NCBI RefSeq assembly: GCF_000217955.3
Contig: NZ_AFOY02000019.1
Location: 1-64,000, forward strand
Reading direction: 5' to 3'
From: Pseudomonas fluorescens HK44
GTDB taxonomy: Bacteria; Pseudomonadota; Gammaproteobacteria; Pseudomonadales; Pseudomonadaceae
DNA: 64,000 nucleotides
The first letter of the stretch is position 1; each line of letters begins with the position of its first letter. Positions 27,691-36,550 of the stretch are shown here, in pieces. The translations under genes and the position numbers were made by a program. The notes beneath the pieces are model-generated. The model was not told the origin of the DNA. It did no database searches and saw nothing but the letters and a program-made list of their open reading frames with translations.

Positions 27691-27719
27691 TTCTTTAGGA
27701 AGGGCGAAGTCCCTATACT
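27691..27719 (+). promoter_or_regulatory. Probable promoter of mnmG
   Basis: A good -10 box, TATACT (27714-27719), is preceded at 17 bases by a weak -35, TTCTTT (27691-27696), 70 bases before the mnmG start. It lies directly after the AT-rich part of the second DnaA-box cluster. Confidence 0.5.
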
Positions 27720-27788
27720 TGTCGACCAGGTCCGAAAACCTGAGCTCAAACTATTCCTGATTACCCAACTGAAGCAGGCACGAGGTGC

Positions 27789-29684
27789 GTGGTGGATTTC
27801 CCTTCCCGTTTTGAAGTGATCGTCATCGGCGGCGGTCATGCCGGTACCGAGGCAGCACTTGCATCAGCACGTATGGGGGCAAAAACCCTGTTGCTGACGC
27901 ATAACGTGGAAACCCTCGGAGCAATGAGCTGCAACCCCGCGATTGGCGGGATCGGTAAAAGCCATCTGGTCAAGGAAATCGATGCCCTTGGCGGCGCGAT
28001 GGCCATGGCTACGGATAAAGGTGGTATTCAGTTTCGCGTCTTGAACAGCCGCAAAGGCCCAGCCGTGCGCGCTACTCGCGCCCAGGCCGACCGCGTTCTG
28101 TACAAGGCCGCTGTGCGCGAGATTCTCGAGAACCAGCCGAACCTGTGGATATTTCAACAGGCAGCCGACGACCTGATCGTCGAACAGGAACAAGTGCGTG
28201 GTGTTGTCACCCAAATGGGCCTGCGGTTCTTCGCAGATTCCGTGGTGTTGACCACCGGCACCTTCCTCGGCGGACTTATCCACATCGGTATGCAGAACTA
28301 TTCCGGCGGTCGTGCCGGCGATCCTCCTTCGATCGCCCTGGCACATCGTCTGCGTGAACTGCCTTTGCGCGTGGGTCGCCTGAAAACCGGTACGCCACCG
28401 CGTATCGATGGCCGTTCTGTGGATTTCTCGGTCATGACCGAGCAACCTGGCGATACACCGATTCCGGTGATGTCGTTCCTGGGGTCCAAAGAACAACACC
28501 CCGCGCAGGTCAGTTGCTGGATTACCCACACCAACGCCCGTACTCACGAGATCATCGCCTCGAACCTTGACCGTTCGCCGATGTACTCCGGGGTGATCGA
28601 AGGTATCGGCCCGCGTTATTGCCCATCGATCGAAGACAAGATTCACCGCTTTGCCGACAAGGAAAGCCATCAGGTCTTCATCGAGCCGGAAGGTTTGACC
28701 ACCCACGAGCTGTACCCGAACGGGATATCCACATCCTTGCCATTCGACGTGCAATTGCAGATCGTGCAGTCGATTCGCGGCATGGAAAATGCCCATATCG
28801 TTCGTCCGGGCTACGCCATTGAGTACGACTACTTCGATCCGCGTGACCTGAAATACAGCCTGGAAACCAAAGTCATCGGCGGCCTGTTCTTCGCCGGACA
28901 AATCAACGGCACTACCGGTTACGAAGAGGCCGGTGCCCAAGGTTTGCTGGCCGGGGCCAACGCAGCATTGCGTGCCCAGGGCAAAGACAGCTGGTGCCCG
29001 CGTCGCGACGAAGCGTACATCGGTGTATTGGTCGACGACCTGATTACCTTGGGTACCCAGGAACCGTATCGGATGTTCACGTCCCGCGCCGAATACCGTT
29101 TGATCCTGCGCGAAGACAACGCCGACCTGCGCTTGACCGAAAAAGGTCGCGAACTGGGTCTGGTGGACGACGTGCGCTGGGCGGCTTTCTGCAAAAAACG
29201 CGAAAGCATCGAACTGGAAGAGCAGCGCCTGAAAAGCACCTGGGTTCGCCCCGGTACGGAACAGGGCGATGCGATCGCCGAAAAGTTCGGCACGCCGCTG
29301 ACCCACGAATACAACTTGCTGAACCTGCTGACCCGTCCGGAAATCGACTACGCTGGTCTGATCTCGGTGACAGGCGCCGGTGCAGAAGACTCACAGGTCG
29401 CCGAGCAGGTCGAAATCAAGACCAAATACGCCGGTTACATCGACCGCCAGCAAGATGAAATTGCTCGCCTGCGGGCCAGTGAAGACACCAAATTGCCTGT
29501 GGATATCGATTACACGAACATCTCCGGTCTCTCCAAAGAGATCCAGAGCAAGCTCGGCGCGACCCGTCCAGAAACCCTGGGCCAGGCTTCGCGGATTCCG
29601 GGCGTGACCCCGGCAGCGATTTCGCTGTTGATGATTCATTTGAAAAAACGCGGCGCGGGCCGTCAGTTGGAGCAAAGCGCTTGA
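27789..29684 (+). CDS. mnmG: tRNA uridine 5-carboxymethylaminomethyl synthesis enzyme MnmG (GidA)
   Basis: MnmG is the FAD- and NADH-dependent partner of MnmE in wobble-uridine modification. The 631 residues begin with the dinucleotide-binding motif VIGGGHAGTEAALA (about 12-25). They contain CNPAIGGIGKSHLVKEIDALGG, the family signature GPRYCPSIEDKI (about 275) and the C-terminal helical MnmE-binding region with ISGLSKEIQSKL and RIPGVTPAAISLL. The start is one of two adjacent GTG codons (27789 or 27792). It ends four bases into the start of rsmG. Confidence 0.97.
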   Translation: MVDFPSRFEVIVIGGGHAGTEAALASARMGAKTLLLTHNVETLGAMSCNPAIGGIGKSHLVKEIDALGGAMAMATDKGGIQFRVLNSRKGPAVRATRAQADRVLYKAAVREILENQPNLWIFQQAADDLIVEQEQVRGVVTQMGLRFFADSVVLTTGTFLGGLIHIGMQNYSGGRAGDPPSIALAHRLRELPLRVGRLKTGTPPRIDGRSVDFSVMTEQPGDTPIPVMSFLGSKEQHPAQVSCWITHTNARTHEIIASNLDRSPMYSGVIEGIGPRYCPSIEDKIHRFADKESHQVFIEPEGLTTHELYPNGISTSLPFDVQLQIVQSIRGMENAHIVRPGYAIEYDYFDPRDLKYSLETKVIGGLFFAGQINGTTGYEEAGAQGLLAGANAALRAQGKDSWCPRRDEAYIGVLVDDLITLGTQEPYRMFTSRAEYRLILREDNADLRLTEKGRELGLVDDVRWAAFCKKRESIELEEQRLKSTWVRPGTEQGDAIAEKFGTPLTHEYNLLNLLTRPEIDYAGLISVTGAGAEDSQVAEQVEIKTKYAGYIDRQQDEIARLRASEDTKLPVDIDYTNISGLSKEIQSKLGATRPETLGQASRIPGVTPAAISLLMIHLKKRGAGRQLEQSA

Positions 29685-30325
29685 GTTCGATGGTCACCTC
29701 GCAACACGCCGAAGAGTTATCCACAGGTGCTCGCCAGCTTGGTGTCAACCTGACAGAAACCCAGCACGCGCAGCTGCTGGGTTATCTGGCCCTGTTGATC
29801 AAATGGAACAAGGCCTACAACCTCACGGCCGTGCGTGATCCGGACGAAATGGTTTCACGGCACTTGCTCGACAGCCTGAGCGTGATGTCCTTCATCGAAA
29901 ACGGCCGCTGGCTGGATGTTGGCAGCGGCGGCGGCATGCCGGGTATTCCACTGGCGATCCTGTTTCCCGATTCGCAAGTGACCTGCCTGGACAGCAACGG
30001 CAAGAAAACCCGCTTCCTGACTCAGGTCAAACTCGAACTCAAACTGGATAACCTGCAAGTTATCCACAGTCGCGTCGAAGCCTTCACGCCTGAACTGCCG
30101 TTCAACGGGATCATTTCCCGGGCATTCAGCAGCATGGAGAACTTCAGCAACTGGACTCGCCACTTGGGCGATAGCGATACGCGTTGGCTGGCAATGAAGG
30201 GCGTTCATCCCGCCGATGAGCTGGTAGCATTGCCGGCAGACTTCCACCTCGATAGCGAACACGCCCTGGCCGTACCCGGTTGCCAAGGCCAACGCCATCT
30301 GCTGATACTGCGCCGCACGGCATGA
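29681..30325 (+). CDS. rsmG: 16S rRNA (guanine-N7) methyltransferase RsmG (GidB)
   Basis: RsmG methylates G527 of 16S rRNA; loss gives low-level streptomycin resistance in other bacteria. The 214-residue protein has the SAM-binding motif LDVGSGGGMPGIPLAI (about 76-91) and KWNKAYNLTAVRD before it. Two starts are possible, TTG at 29681 and ATG at 29690. GGAG at 29671 has the better spacing to the TTG, and the longer form is the usual one. It overlaps mnmG by 4 bp. Confidence 0.96.
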   Translation: MSSMVTSQHAEELSTGARQLGVNLTETQHAQLLGYLALLIKWNKAYNLTAVRDPDEMVSRHLLDSLSVMSFIENGRWLDVGSGGGMPGIPLAILFPDSQVTCLDSNGKKTRFLTQVKLELKLDNLQVIHSRVEAFTPELPFNGIISRAFSSMENFSNWTRHLGDSDTRWLAMKGVHPADELVALPADFHLDSEHALAVPGCQGQRHLLILRRTA

Positions 30326-30343
30326 TTGGGAACACAAGCAAGA

Positions 30344-31141
30344 ATGGCTAAGGTATTCGCGATAGCGAACCAAAAGGGTGGTGTGGGCAAGACCACCACC
30401 TGCATCAACCTCGCAGCATCCCTGGTCGCGACCAAGCGTCGGGTGTTGTTGATCGATCTTGATCCACAGGGCAACGCCACCATGGGTAGCGGTGTGGATA
30501 AACACGGTCTGGAAAACTCGGTCTACGACCTGTTGATTGGCGAATGCGATCTGGCCCAGGCCATGCACTTCTCCGAACACGGTGGTTACCAGTTGTTGCC
30601 GGCCAACCGCGATTTGACCGCGGCTGAAGTCGTTCTGCTGGAAATGCAGATGAAGGAAAGCCGTCTGCGCAGCGCTTTGGCGCCGATCCGTGAGAACTAC
30701 GATTACATTTTGATCGACTGCCCACCGTCGCTGTCGATGCTCACGCTCAATGCTCTGGTTGCCTCCGACGGGGTGATTATCCCCATGCAGTGCGAGTATT
30801 TCGCACTCGAAGGGTTGAGCGACCTTGTGGATAACATCAAGCGCATCGCTGAACTGCTGAACCCGAACCTGAAAATCGAAGGCCTGCTGCGGACCATGTA
30901 TGACCCGCGCCTGAGCCTGATGAACGATGTGTCGGCGCAGCTCAAGGAACACTTCGGCGAGCAACTGTACGACACCGTGATACCGCGCAACATCCGTCTG
31001 GCCGAAGCGCCAAGTTATGGCATGCCGGCGTTGGCCTATGACAAACAATCCCGTGGCGCACTGGCCTATCTGGCCCTGGCGGGCGAGATGGTTCGTCGTC
31101 AACGCAAAAATTCACGCATTGCCGCTGCTCAGGCAACTTAA
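30344..31141 (+). CDS. parA: Chromosome-partition ATPase ParA (Soj)
   Basis: ParA is the deviant Walker ATPase that, with ParB bound to parS, moves newly copied origins apart. The motifs are KGGVGKTTTCINLA (residues 10-23) and LIDLDPQGNAT. The family pattern IDCPPSLSMLTLNAL and the C-terminal YDKQSRGALAYLALAGEM are also present. I start at MAKVFAIANQ (30344); the frame is open to 30326. Its 265 residues are normal. It ends 9 bp before parB. Confidence 0.96.
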   Translation: MAKVFAIANQKGGVGKTTTCINLAASLVATKRRVLLIDLDPQGNATMGSGVDKHGLENSVYDLLIGECDLAQAMHFSEHGGYQLLPANRDLTAAEVVLLEMQMKESRLRSALAPIRENYDYILIDCPPSLSMLTLNALVASDGVIIPMQCEYFALEGLSDLVDNIKRIAELLNPNLKIEGLLRTMYDPRLSLMNDVSAQLKEHFGEQLYDTVIPRNIRLAEAPSYGMPALAYDKQSRGALAYLALAGEMVRRQRKNSRIAAAQAT

Positions 31142-31150
31142 GGAATCCCC

Positions 31151-32023
31151 ATGGCCGTCAAGAAACGAGGTCTCGGACGTGGACTGGATGCACTGCTGAG
31201 TGGTCCGACTGTCAGCTTGCTCGAAGAACAAGCGGTGCAGGCCGATCAGCGTGAGCTGCAACACCTGCCGCTGGACCTGATCCAGCGCGGCAAGTACCAG
31301 CCGCGTCGGGACATGGACCCTCAGGCGTTGGAAGAACTGGCGCAGTCGATCAAGGCTCAAGGCGTGATGCAGCCGATCGTGGTTCGCCCGATCGGTGCTG
31401 GCCGCTTTGAAATCATCGCCGGCGAACGCCGCTGGCGCGCAAGCCAGCAGGCTGGCCAGGAAACCATTCCGGCGATGGTGCGCGATGTGCCGGATGAAAC
31501 CGCAATCGCCATGGCGCTGATCGAGAACATCCAGCGCGAAGACCTCAATCCGATCGAGGAAGCGGTTGCCCTGCAGCGTTTGCAGCAGGAATTCCAGCTG
31601 ACTCAGCAGCAAGTCGCCGAGGCGGTGGGCAAGTCCCGCGTGACCGTGGCCAACTTGTTGCGCCTGATTGCATTGCCGGAAGTCATCAAGACCATGCTGT
31701 CCCACGGTGACCTGGAAATGGGTCATGCCCGTGCTTTGCTCGGTTTGCCGGAAAATCAACAGGTTGAGGGGGCGCGACATGTTGTCGCACGCGGCCTCAC
31801 CGTGCGCCAGACTGAGGCGCTGGTTCGCCAGTGGTTGAGTGGTAAACCTGCGCCTGTCGAACCCTCAAAACCTGACCCGGATATCGCTCGTCTCGAACAG
31901 CGCCTGGCAGAGCGCCTAGGCTCTGCGGTGCAGATTCGCCACGGGAAGAAGGGCAAAGGGCAGTTGGTGATTGGTTACAACTCCCTCGATGAGCTTCAAG
32001 GCGTCCTCGCACATATCCGCTGA
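31151..32023 (+). CDS. parB: Chromosome-partition protein ParB (Spo0J)
   Basis: ParB binds parS sites, uses CTP to close into a sliding clamp, and recruits ParA and SMC. The 290 residues show the basic N-terminal tail VKKRGLGRGLDALL. The CTP-binding motif is IAGERRWRASQQAG (about 94-106), followed by IENIQREDLNPIEEA, and the helix-turn-helix is LTQQQVAEAVGKSRVTVANL (about 151-170). A C-terminal dimerisation domain closes the protein. Its targets are visible in recF about 12 kb to the left. Confidence 0.97.
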   Translation: MAVKKRGLGRGLDALLSGPTVSLLEEQAVQADQRELQHLPLDLIQRGKYQPRRDMDPQALEELAQSIKAQGVMQPIVVRPIGAGRFEIIAGERRWRASQQAGQETIPAMVRDVPDETAIAMALIENIQREDLNPIEEAVALQRLQQEFQLTQQQVAEAVGKSRVTVANLLRLIALPEVIKTMLSHGDLEMGHARALLGLPENQQVEGARHVVARGLTVRQTEALVRQWLSGKPAPVEPSKPDPDIARLEQRLAERLGSAVQIRHGKKGKGQLVIGYNSLDELQGVLAHIR

Positions 32024-32068
32024 AACATTTCCTCATGTAGCGCGGAGTTCGAAATCACTACCTGACAG

Positions 32069-32097
32069 TTGAATAGGGGCTGAACCGCCCCTATACT
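32069..32097 (+). promoter_or_regulatory. Promoter of the atp operon
   Basis: TTGAAT (32069-32074) and TATACT (32092-32097) are spaced by exactly 17 bases, about 75 bases before atpI. The spacer is nearly filled by the dyad AGGGGC (32075-32080) / GCCCCT (32087-32092), which could bind a regulator or form a small hairpin as parB read-through enters. Confidence 0.7.
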
Positions 32098-32171
32098 CTG
32101 CGCGCATTTTGTCGGCACAAATTATGCCAGGTTATTGAGTTCTGGCAGCCGATCATTGGGGAGCAATAACG

Positions 32172-32579
32172 ATGGAAAGCCGCGCGCCAAACCGCTTGCC
32201 GTTCCATCGCCTGGCGGTATTTCCGGTGTTACTGGCTCAATTTGTCGTTTTGGTATTGGCCGCTTTGGCGCTCTGGTACTGGCATGGAGTCGTAGCCGGA
32301 TACTCAGGACTCTGCGGAGGCCTGATAGCCTTGCTGCCCAATGTTTATTTCGCTCACAGGGCATTTCGGTTTTCCGGCGCCCGAGCAGCTCAAGCCATCG
32401 TCCGGTCTTTTTATGCCGGCGAGGCGGGCAAACTGATTTTGACGGCAGTGCTCTTTGCATTGACGTTTGCAGGTGTGAAGCCATTGGCGCCGCTAGCGGT
32501 ATTCGGCGTCTTCGTGCTGACCCAACTGGTCAGCTGGTTCGCACCCCTGCTTATGAAAACAAGACTTTCGAGACCTTAG
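32172..32579 (+). CDS. atpI: ATP synthase accessory protein AtpI
   Basis: AtpI is a small hydrophobic protein thought to help assemble the c-ring. The 135 residues contain four likely membrane segments (about 14-34, 40-56, 80-97 and 103-123). An Arg/His-rich loop, NVYFAHRAFRFSGARAAQ, lies between segments two and three. It is the first gene of the atp operon, ending 16 bp before atpB. It is the least conserved member, and is assigned from position plus topology. Confidence 0.88.
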   Translation: MESRAPNRLPFHRLAVFPVLLAQFVVLVLAALALWYWHGVVAGYSGLCGGLIALLPNVYFAHRAFRFSGARAAQAIVRSFYAGEAGKLILTAVLFALTFAGVKPLAPLAVFGVFVLTQLVSWFAPLLMKTRLSRP

Positions 32580-32595
32580 GGCGTTTGAGGCAACC

Positions 32596-33465
32596 ATGGC
32601 AGCAGAAACCGCTTCGGGCTATATCCAGCACCACTTGCAGAACCTGACCTTCGGTCAGTTACCTACCGGCGGCTGGGGCTTTGCCCACACCGCAGCAGAA
32701 GCCAAGGCAATGGGCTTCTGGGCATTCCACGTCGATACCCTCGGCTGGTCTGTTGCGTTGGGTCTGATCTTCGTTCTTCTTTTCCGCATGGCGGCGAAGA
32801 AGGCGACTTCCGGTGTACCGGGTGCTTTGCAGAACTTCGTTGAAGTGATGGTTGAATTCGTCGATAGCGCGGTGAAGGACAGCTTCCACGGGCGTAGCCC
32901 GGTAGTTGCTCCACTGGCGCTGACGGTTTTCGTCTGGGTGTTCATGATGAACGCCATCGACCTGGTACCGGTCGACTGGATCCCGCAACTGGCCGCGGCC
33001 ATTTCCGGCAACCACGAGATCCCGTTCCGTGCCGTATCGACCACCGACCCGAACGCAACGCTGGCCATGGCCTTCTCGGTGTTCGCGCTGATCATTTTCT
33101 ACAGCATCAAGATCAAGGGCCTCGGCGGCTTCATCGGCGAACTGACCCTGCACCCGTTCGGCAGCAAGAATATTTTCCTTCAAGCCCTGCTGATTCCGGT
33201 GAACTTCCTGCTGGAGTTCGTGACGCTGATTGCCAAGCCGATTTCGCTGGCACTGCGTCTGTTCGGCAACATGTACGCTGGCGAACTGGTGTTTATCCTG
33301 ATCGCCGTGATGTTCGGCAGCGGCCTGCTCTGGCTTGGCGGCCTGGGCATTGTGCTGCAATGGGCGTGGGCTGTATTCCACATCCTGATCATCACCCTGC
33401 AAGCGTTCATCTTCATGATTCTGACCATCATCTACCTGTCGATGGCGCACGAAGAGAACCATTAA
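32596..33465 (+). CDS. atpB: ATP synthase F0 subunit a
   Basis: Subunit a forms the proton half-channels facing the c-ring. The 289 residues include the essential arginine in the motif ALRLFGNMYAGELVFILIA (about residues 213-232) and several membrane helices. GFWAFHVDTLGWSVALGL marks the first. Length matches the Pseudomonas family. Second gene of the operon. Confidence 0.97.
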   Translation: MAAETASGYIQHHLQNLTFGQLPTGGWGFAHTAAEAKAMGFWAFHVDTLGWSVALGLIFVLLFRMAAKKATSGVPGALQNFVEVMVEFVDSAVKDSFHGRSPVVAPLALTVFVWVFMMNAIDLVPVDWIPQLAAAISGNHEIPFRAVSTTDPNATLAMAFSVFALIIFYSIKIKGLGGFIGELTLHPFGSKNIFLQALLIPVNFLLEFVTLIAKPISLALRLFGNMYAGELVFILIAVMFGSGLLWLGGLGIVLQWAWAVFHILIITLQAFIFMILTIIYLSMAHEENH

Positions 33466-33598
33466 GACCAGTCTCGACTAGTCTGATGTCCCTCTCGGTC
33501 AAACGAGAGGGTGCCCGAACAGGGCTATGAAACGATTTGTTTTACCGCTTTAAAATCTAAAAAACCTAAACCATACGACGTAAAAGTCGGGAGGAAAG

Positions 33599-33856
33599 AT
33601 GGAAACTGTAGTTGGTCTAACCGCTATCGCTGTTGCACTGTTGATCGGCCTGGGCGCACTGGGTACCGCAATTGGTTTCGGCCTGTTGGGCGGCAAGTTC
33701 CTGGAAGGCGCGGCGCGTCAGCCAGAAATGGTTCCAATGCTGCAAGTCAAAATGTTCATCGTTGCCGGTCTGCTCGACGCCGTAACCATGATCGGCGTTG
33801 GTATCGCTCTGTTCTTCACCTTCGCGAACCCTTTCGTTGGTCAACTCGCTCACTAA
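33599..33856 (+). CDS. atpE: ATP synthase F0 subunit c
   Basis: The 85-residue hairpin protein of the rotor ring has two membrane helices joined by the polar loop ARQPE (39-43). The proton-carrying acid Asp60 is in [18 protein letters not shown] (GGGAGGAAAG) lies just upstream, a strong ribosome-binding site suiting its high stoichiometry. A 133-bp gap separates it from atpB. Confidence 0.98.
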
Positions 33857-33914
33857 TCACTCGGATTTTCGAGTTGAGCAAGTCTGATGGACAACGAACG
33901 AGCGAGGTGTTGGC

Positions 33915-34385
33915 GTGAACATTAATGCAACCCTGATTGGCCAGTCCGTTGCGTTCTTCATTTTTGTACTGTTTTGCATGAAGTTCGTGTGGCCTCCGGT
34001 CATCGCGGCTTTGCACGAACGTCAGAAGAAGATCGCGGATGGACTGGACGCTGCCGCCCGAGCAGCTCGCGACCTGGAATTGGCCCAAGATAAAGCGGGT
34101 CAACAACTGCGCGAAGCTAAAGCTCAAGCAGCCGAAATCATTGAGCAAGCCAAGAAACGCGGTAATCAGATCGTCGAAGAGGCTGTTGATAAAGCCCGTG
34201 TCGACGCTGAACGTGTGAAGGTGCAGGCTCAGGCCGAGATCGAGCAGGAACTGAACAGTGTCAAAGACGCGCTGCGTGCCCAACTGGGTGCCCTGGCCGT
34301 TGGCGGCGCCGAGAAGATCCTGGGTGCCACAATCGATCAAAACGCGCACGCGGAGCTGGTAAACAAACTGGCTGCTGAAATTTAA
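33915..34385 (+). CDS. atpF: ATP synthase F0 subunit b
   Basis: Subunit b is the peripheral stalk. The 156 residues start with a single membrane helix (about 6-26, LIGQSVAFFIFVLFCMKFVW). A long charged coiled coil follows (about 30-145, for example AQDKAGQQLREAKAQAAEII). The start codon is GTG (33915). It is followed 12 bp later by atpH. Confidence 0.97.
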   Translation: MNINATLIGQSVAFFIFVLFCMKFVWPPVIAALHERQKKIADGLDAAARAARDLELAQDKAGQQLREAKAQAAEIIEQAKKRGNQIVEEAVDKARVDAERVKVQAQAEIEQELNSVKDALRAQLGALAVGGAEKILGATIDQNAHAELVNKLAAEI

Positions 34386-34397
34386 GCGAGGGCGATC

Positions 34398-34934
34398 ATG
34401 GCAGAACTGACCACGTTGGCCCGACCTTACGCTAAGGCAGCCTTCGAGCACGCCCAGGCCCACCAGCAACTGGCCTCTTGGTCAGCCATGCTCGGCCTGG
34501 CTGCAGCAGTGTCGCAAGACGACACCATGCAGCGCGTGCTCAAGGCCCCGCGACTGACGAGCGCAAACAAGGCCGCCACGTTTATTGACGTGTGCGGCGA
34601 CAAGTTTGATGCCAAGGCACAGAACTTCATCAACGTCGTTGCCGAAAACGACCGTCTCCCGCTTTTGCCGGAGATATCCGCTCTGTTCGACCTGTACAAG
34701 GCCGAACAAGAGAAGTCGGTAGACGTTGAAGTGACCAGTGCTTTCGCATTGAACCAAGAACAGCAAGACAAACTCGCCAAGGTTCTCAGTGCACGACTCA
34801 ACCGGGAAGTGCGCCTGCAAGTCGAGGAAGACAAATCCCTGATCGGGGGCATTGTCATCCGCGCCGGCGACCTGGTTATCGATGGCTCGGTTCGCGGCAA
34901 ACTCGCGAACCTTGCCGAAGCATTGAAATCTTGA
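34398..34934 (+). CDS. atpH: ATP synthase F1 subunit delta
   Basis: Delta connects the F1 head to the b stalk. The 178 residues begin MAELTTLARPYAKAAFEHA, the conserved N-terminal helix bundle. They end with the delta signature SLIGGIVIRAGDLVIDGSVR (about 152-171). Length and position are standard. Confidence 0.97.
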   Translation: MAELTTLARPYAKAAFEHAQAHQQLASWSAMLGLAAAVSQDDTMQRVLKAPRLTSANKAATFIDVCGDKFDAKAQNFINVVAENDRLPLLPEISALFDLYKAEQEKSVDVEVTSAFALNQEQQDKLAKVLSARLNREVRLQVEEDKSLIGGIVIRAGDLVIDGSVRGKLANLAEALKS

Positions 34935-34955
34935 GTTTGAAGGGGCAGCAGAGCA

Positions 34956-36500
34956 ATGCAGCAACTCAATCCTTCCGAAATAAGTGAAATTATCAAGGGC
35001 CGCATCGAAAAGCTCGATGTGACCTCCCAAGCCCGTAACGAAGGCACTGTCGTCAGCGTATCTGACGGCATCGTGCGGATTCACGGTCTGGCCGACGTTA
35101 TGTACGGCGAGATGATCGAGTTTCCGGGCGGCGTCTACGGTATGGCCCTCAACCTGGAGCAAGACTCTGTAGGTGCTGTTGTATTGGGCTCTTACCAGAC
35201 TCTGGCTGAAGGCATGAGCGCCAAGTGCACTGGCCGCATCCTCGAAGTTCCGGTAGGTAAGGAACTGCTGGGTCGCGTAGTCGATGCACTGGGTAACCCA
35301 GTTGACGGCAAAGGTCCGCTGAACAACACCGAGACCGATGCGGTCGAGAAAGTTGCTCCAGGCGTGATCTGGCGTAAGTCGGTAGACCAGCCTGTACAGA
35401 CTGGCTACAAGGCTGTTGACGCCATGATCCCTGTCGGCCGTGGCCAGCGTGAGCTGATCATCGGTGACCGTCAGATCGGTAAAACCGCTCTGGCGATCGA
35501 CGCGATCATCAACCAGAAAAACAGCGGCATCTTCTGCGTCTACGTTGCTATCGGTCAGAAACAATCGACTATCGCCAACGTGGTTCGCAAGCTGGAAGAA
35601 AACGGCGCCTTGGCTAACACCATCGTCGTAGCTGCCAGTGCTTCGGAATCGGCTGCACTGCAATTCCTGGCACCGTACTCCGGTTGCACCATGGGCGAAT
35701 ATTTCCGCGACCGCGGTGAAGACGCGCTGATCGTTTATGACGATCTGTCCAAGCAAGCAGTGGCTTACCGCCAGATTTCCCTGCTGCTGCGCCGTCCACC
35801 AGGCCGTGAAGCCTACCCAGGCGACGTGTTCTATCTCCACTCCCGTCTGCTGGAGCGCGCATCCCGCGTTTCGGAAGAGTACGTAGAGAAGTTCACCAAC
35901 GGTGCCGTGACTGGCAAGACCGGTTCCCTGACCGCTCTGCCAATCATTGAAACCCAGGCTGGCGACGTTTCCGCGTTCGTTCCGACCAACGTGATTTCCA
36001 TCACCGACGGTCAGATCTTCCTGGAATCGGCCATGTTCAACTCCGGGATCCGTCCTGCAGTGAACGCCGGTGTTTCGGTATCCCGTGTGGGTGGTGCCGC
36101 TCAGACCAAGATCATCAAGAAGCTTTCCGGTGGTATCCGTACCGCTCTGGCTCAGTACCGTGAACTGGCTGCATTCGCCCAGTTCGCTTCTGACCTGGAC
36201 GAAGCCACTCGCAAGCAGCTTGAGCACGGTCAGCGCGTTACCGAGCTGATGAAGCAGAAGCAATATGCGCCGATGTCCATTGCCGACATGTCGTTGTCCC
36301 TGTATGCCGCTGAACGTGGCTTCCTGGTAGACATCGAGATTCCAAAAATCGGTAGCTTCGAGCAGGCCATGATTGCTTACTTCAACCGCGATCACGCCGA
36401 ATTGATGGCGAAGATCAACGTGAAGGGTGACTTCAATGACGAAATCGACGCTGGCCTGAAAGCCGGTATCGAGAAGTTCAAGGCCACCCAAACCTGGTAA
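34956..36500 (+). CDS. atpA: ATP synthase F1 subunit alpha
   Basis: This is the non-catalytic nucleotide-binding subunit of F1. The 514 residues carry Walker A GDRQIGKTALA (170-180) and ALIVYDDLSKQAVAYRQ (Walker B region). The signature PAVNAGVSVSRVGGAAQ contains the arginine that reaches into the catalytic site of beta. 21 bp after atpH. Confidence 0.98.
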   Translation: MQQLNPSEISEIIKGRIEKLDVTSQARNEGTVVSVSDGIVRIHGLADVMYGEMIEFPGGVYGMALNLEQDSVGAVVLGSYQTLAEGMSAKCTGRILEVPVGKELLGRVVDALGNPVDGKGPLNNTETDAVEKVAPGVIWRKSVDQPVQTGYKAVDAMIPVGRGQRELIIGDRQIGKTALAIDAIINQKNSGIFCVYVAIGQKQSTIANVVRKLEENGALANTIVVAASASESAALQFLAPYSGCTMGEYFRDRGEDALIVYDDLSKQAVAYRQISLLLRRPPGREAYPGDVFYLHSRLLERASRVSEEYVEKFTNGAVTGKTGSLTALPIIETQAGDVSAFVPTNVISITDGQIFLESAMFNSGIRPAVNAGVSVSRVGGAAQTKIIKKLSGGIRTALAQYRELAAFAQFASDLDEATRKQLEHGQRVTELMKQKQYAPMSIADMSLSLYAAERGFLVDIEIPKIGSFEQAMIAYFNRDHAELMAKINVKGDFNDEIDAGLKAGIEKFKATQTW

Positions 36501-36550
36501 GCCGCAGCGGGGGCCGAGAGGCTCCCGCTTGCTAACCTGATAGGTGTTAC

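Noticed and set aside
27864..29306. 480-codon open frame on the minus strand
   Set aside because: It is a shadow of mnmG. Similar antisense frames lie opposite dnaN, parA, atpD and glmU and were dropped for the same reason.
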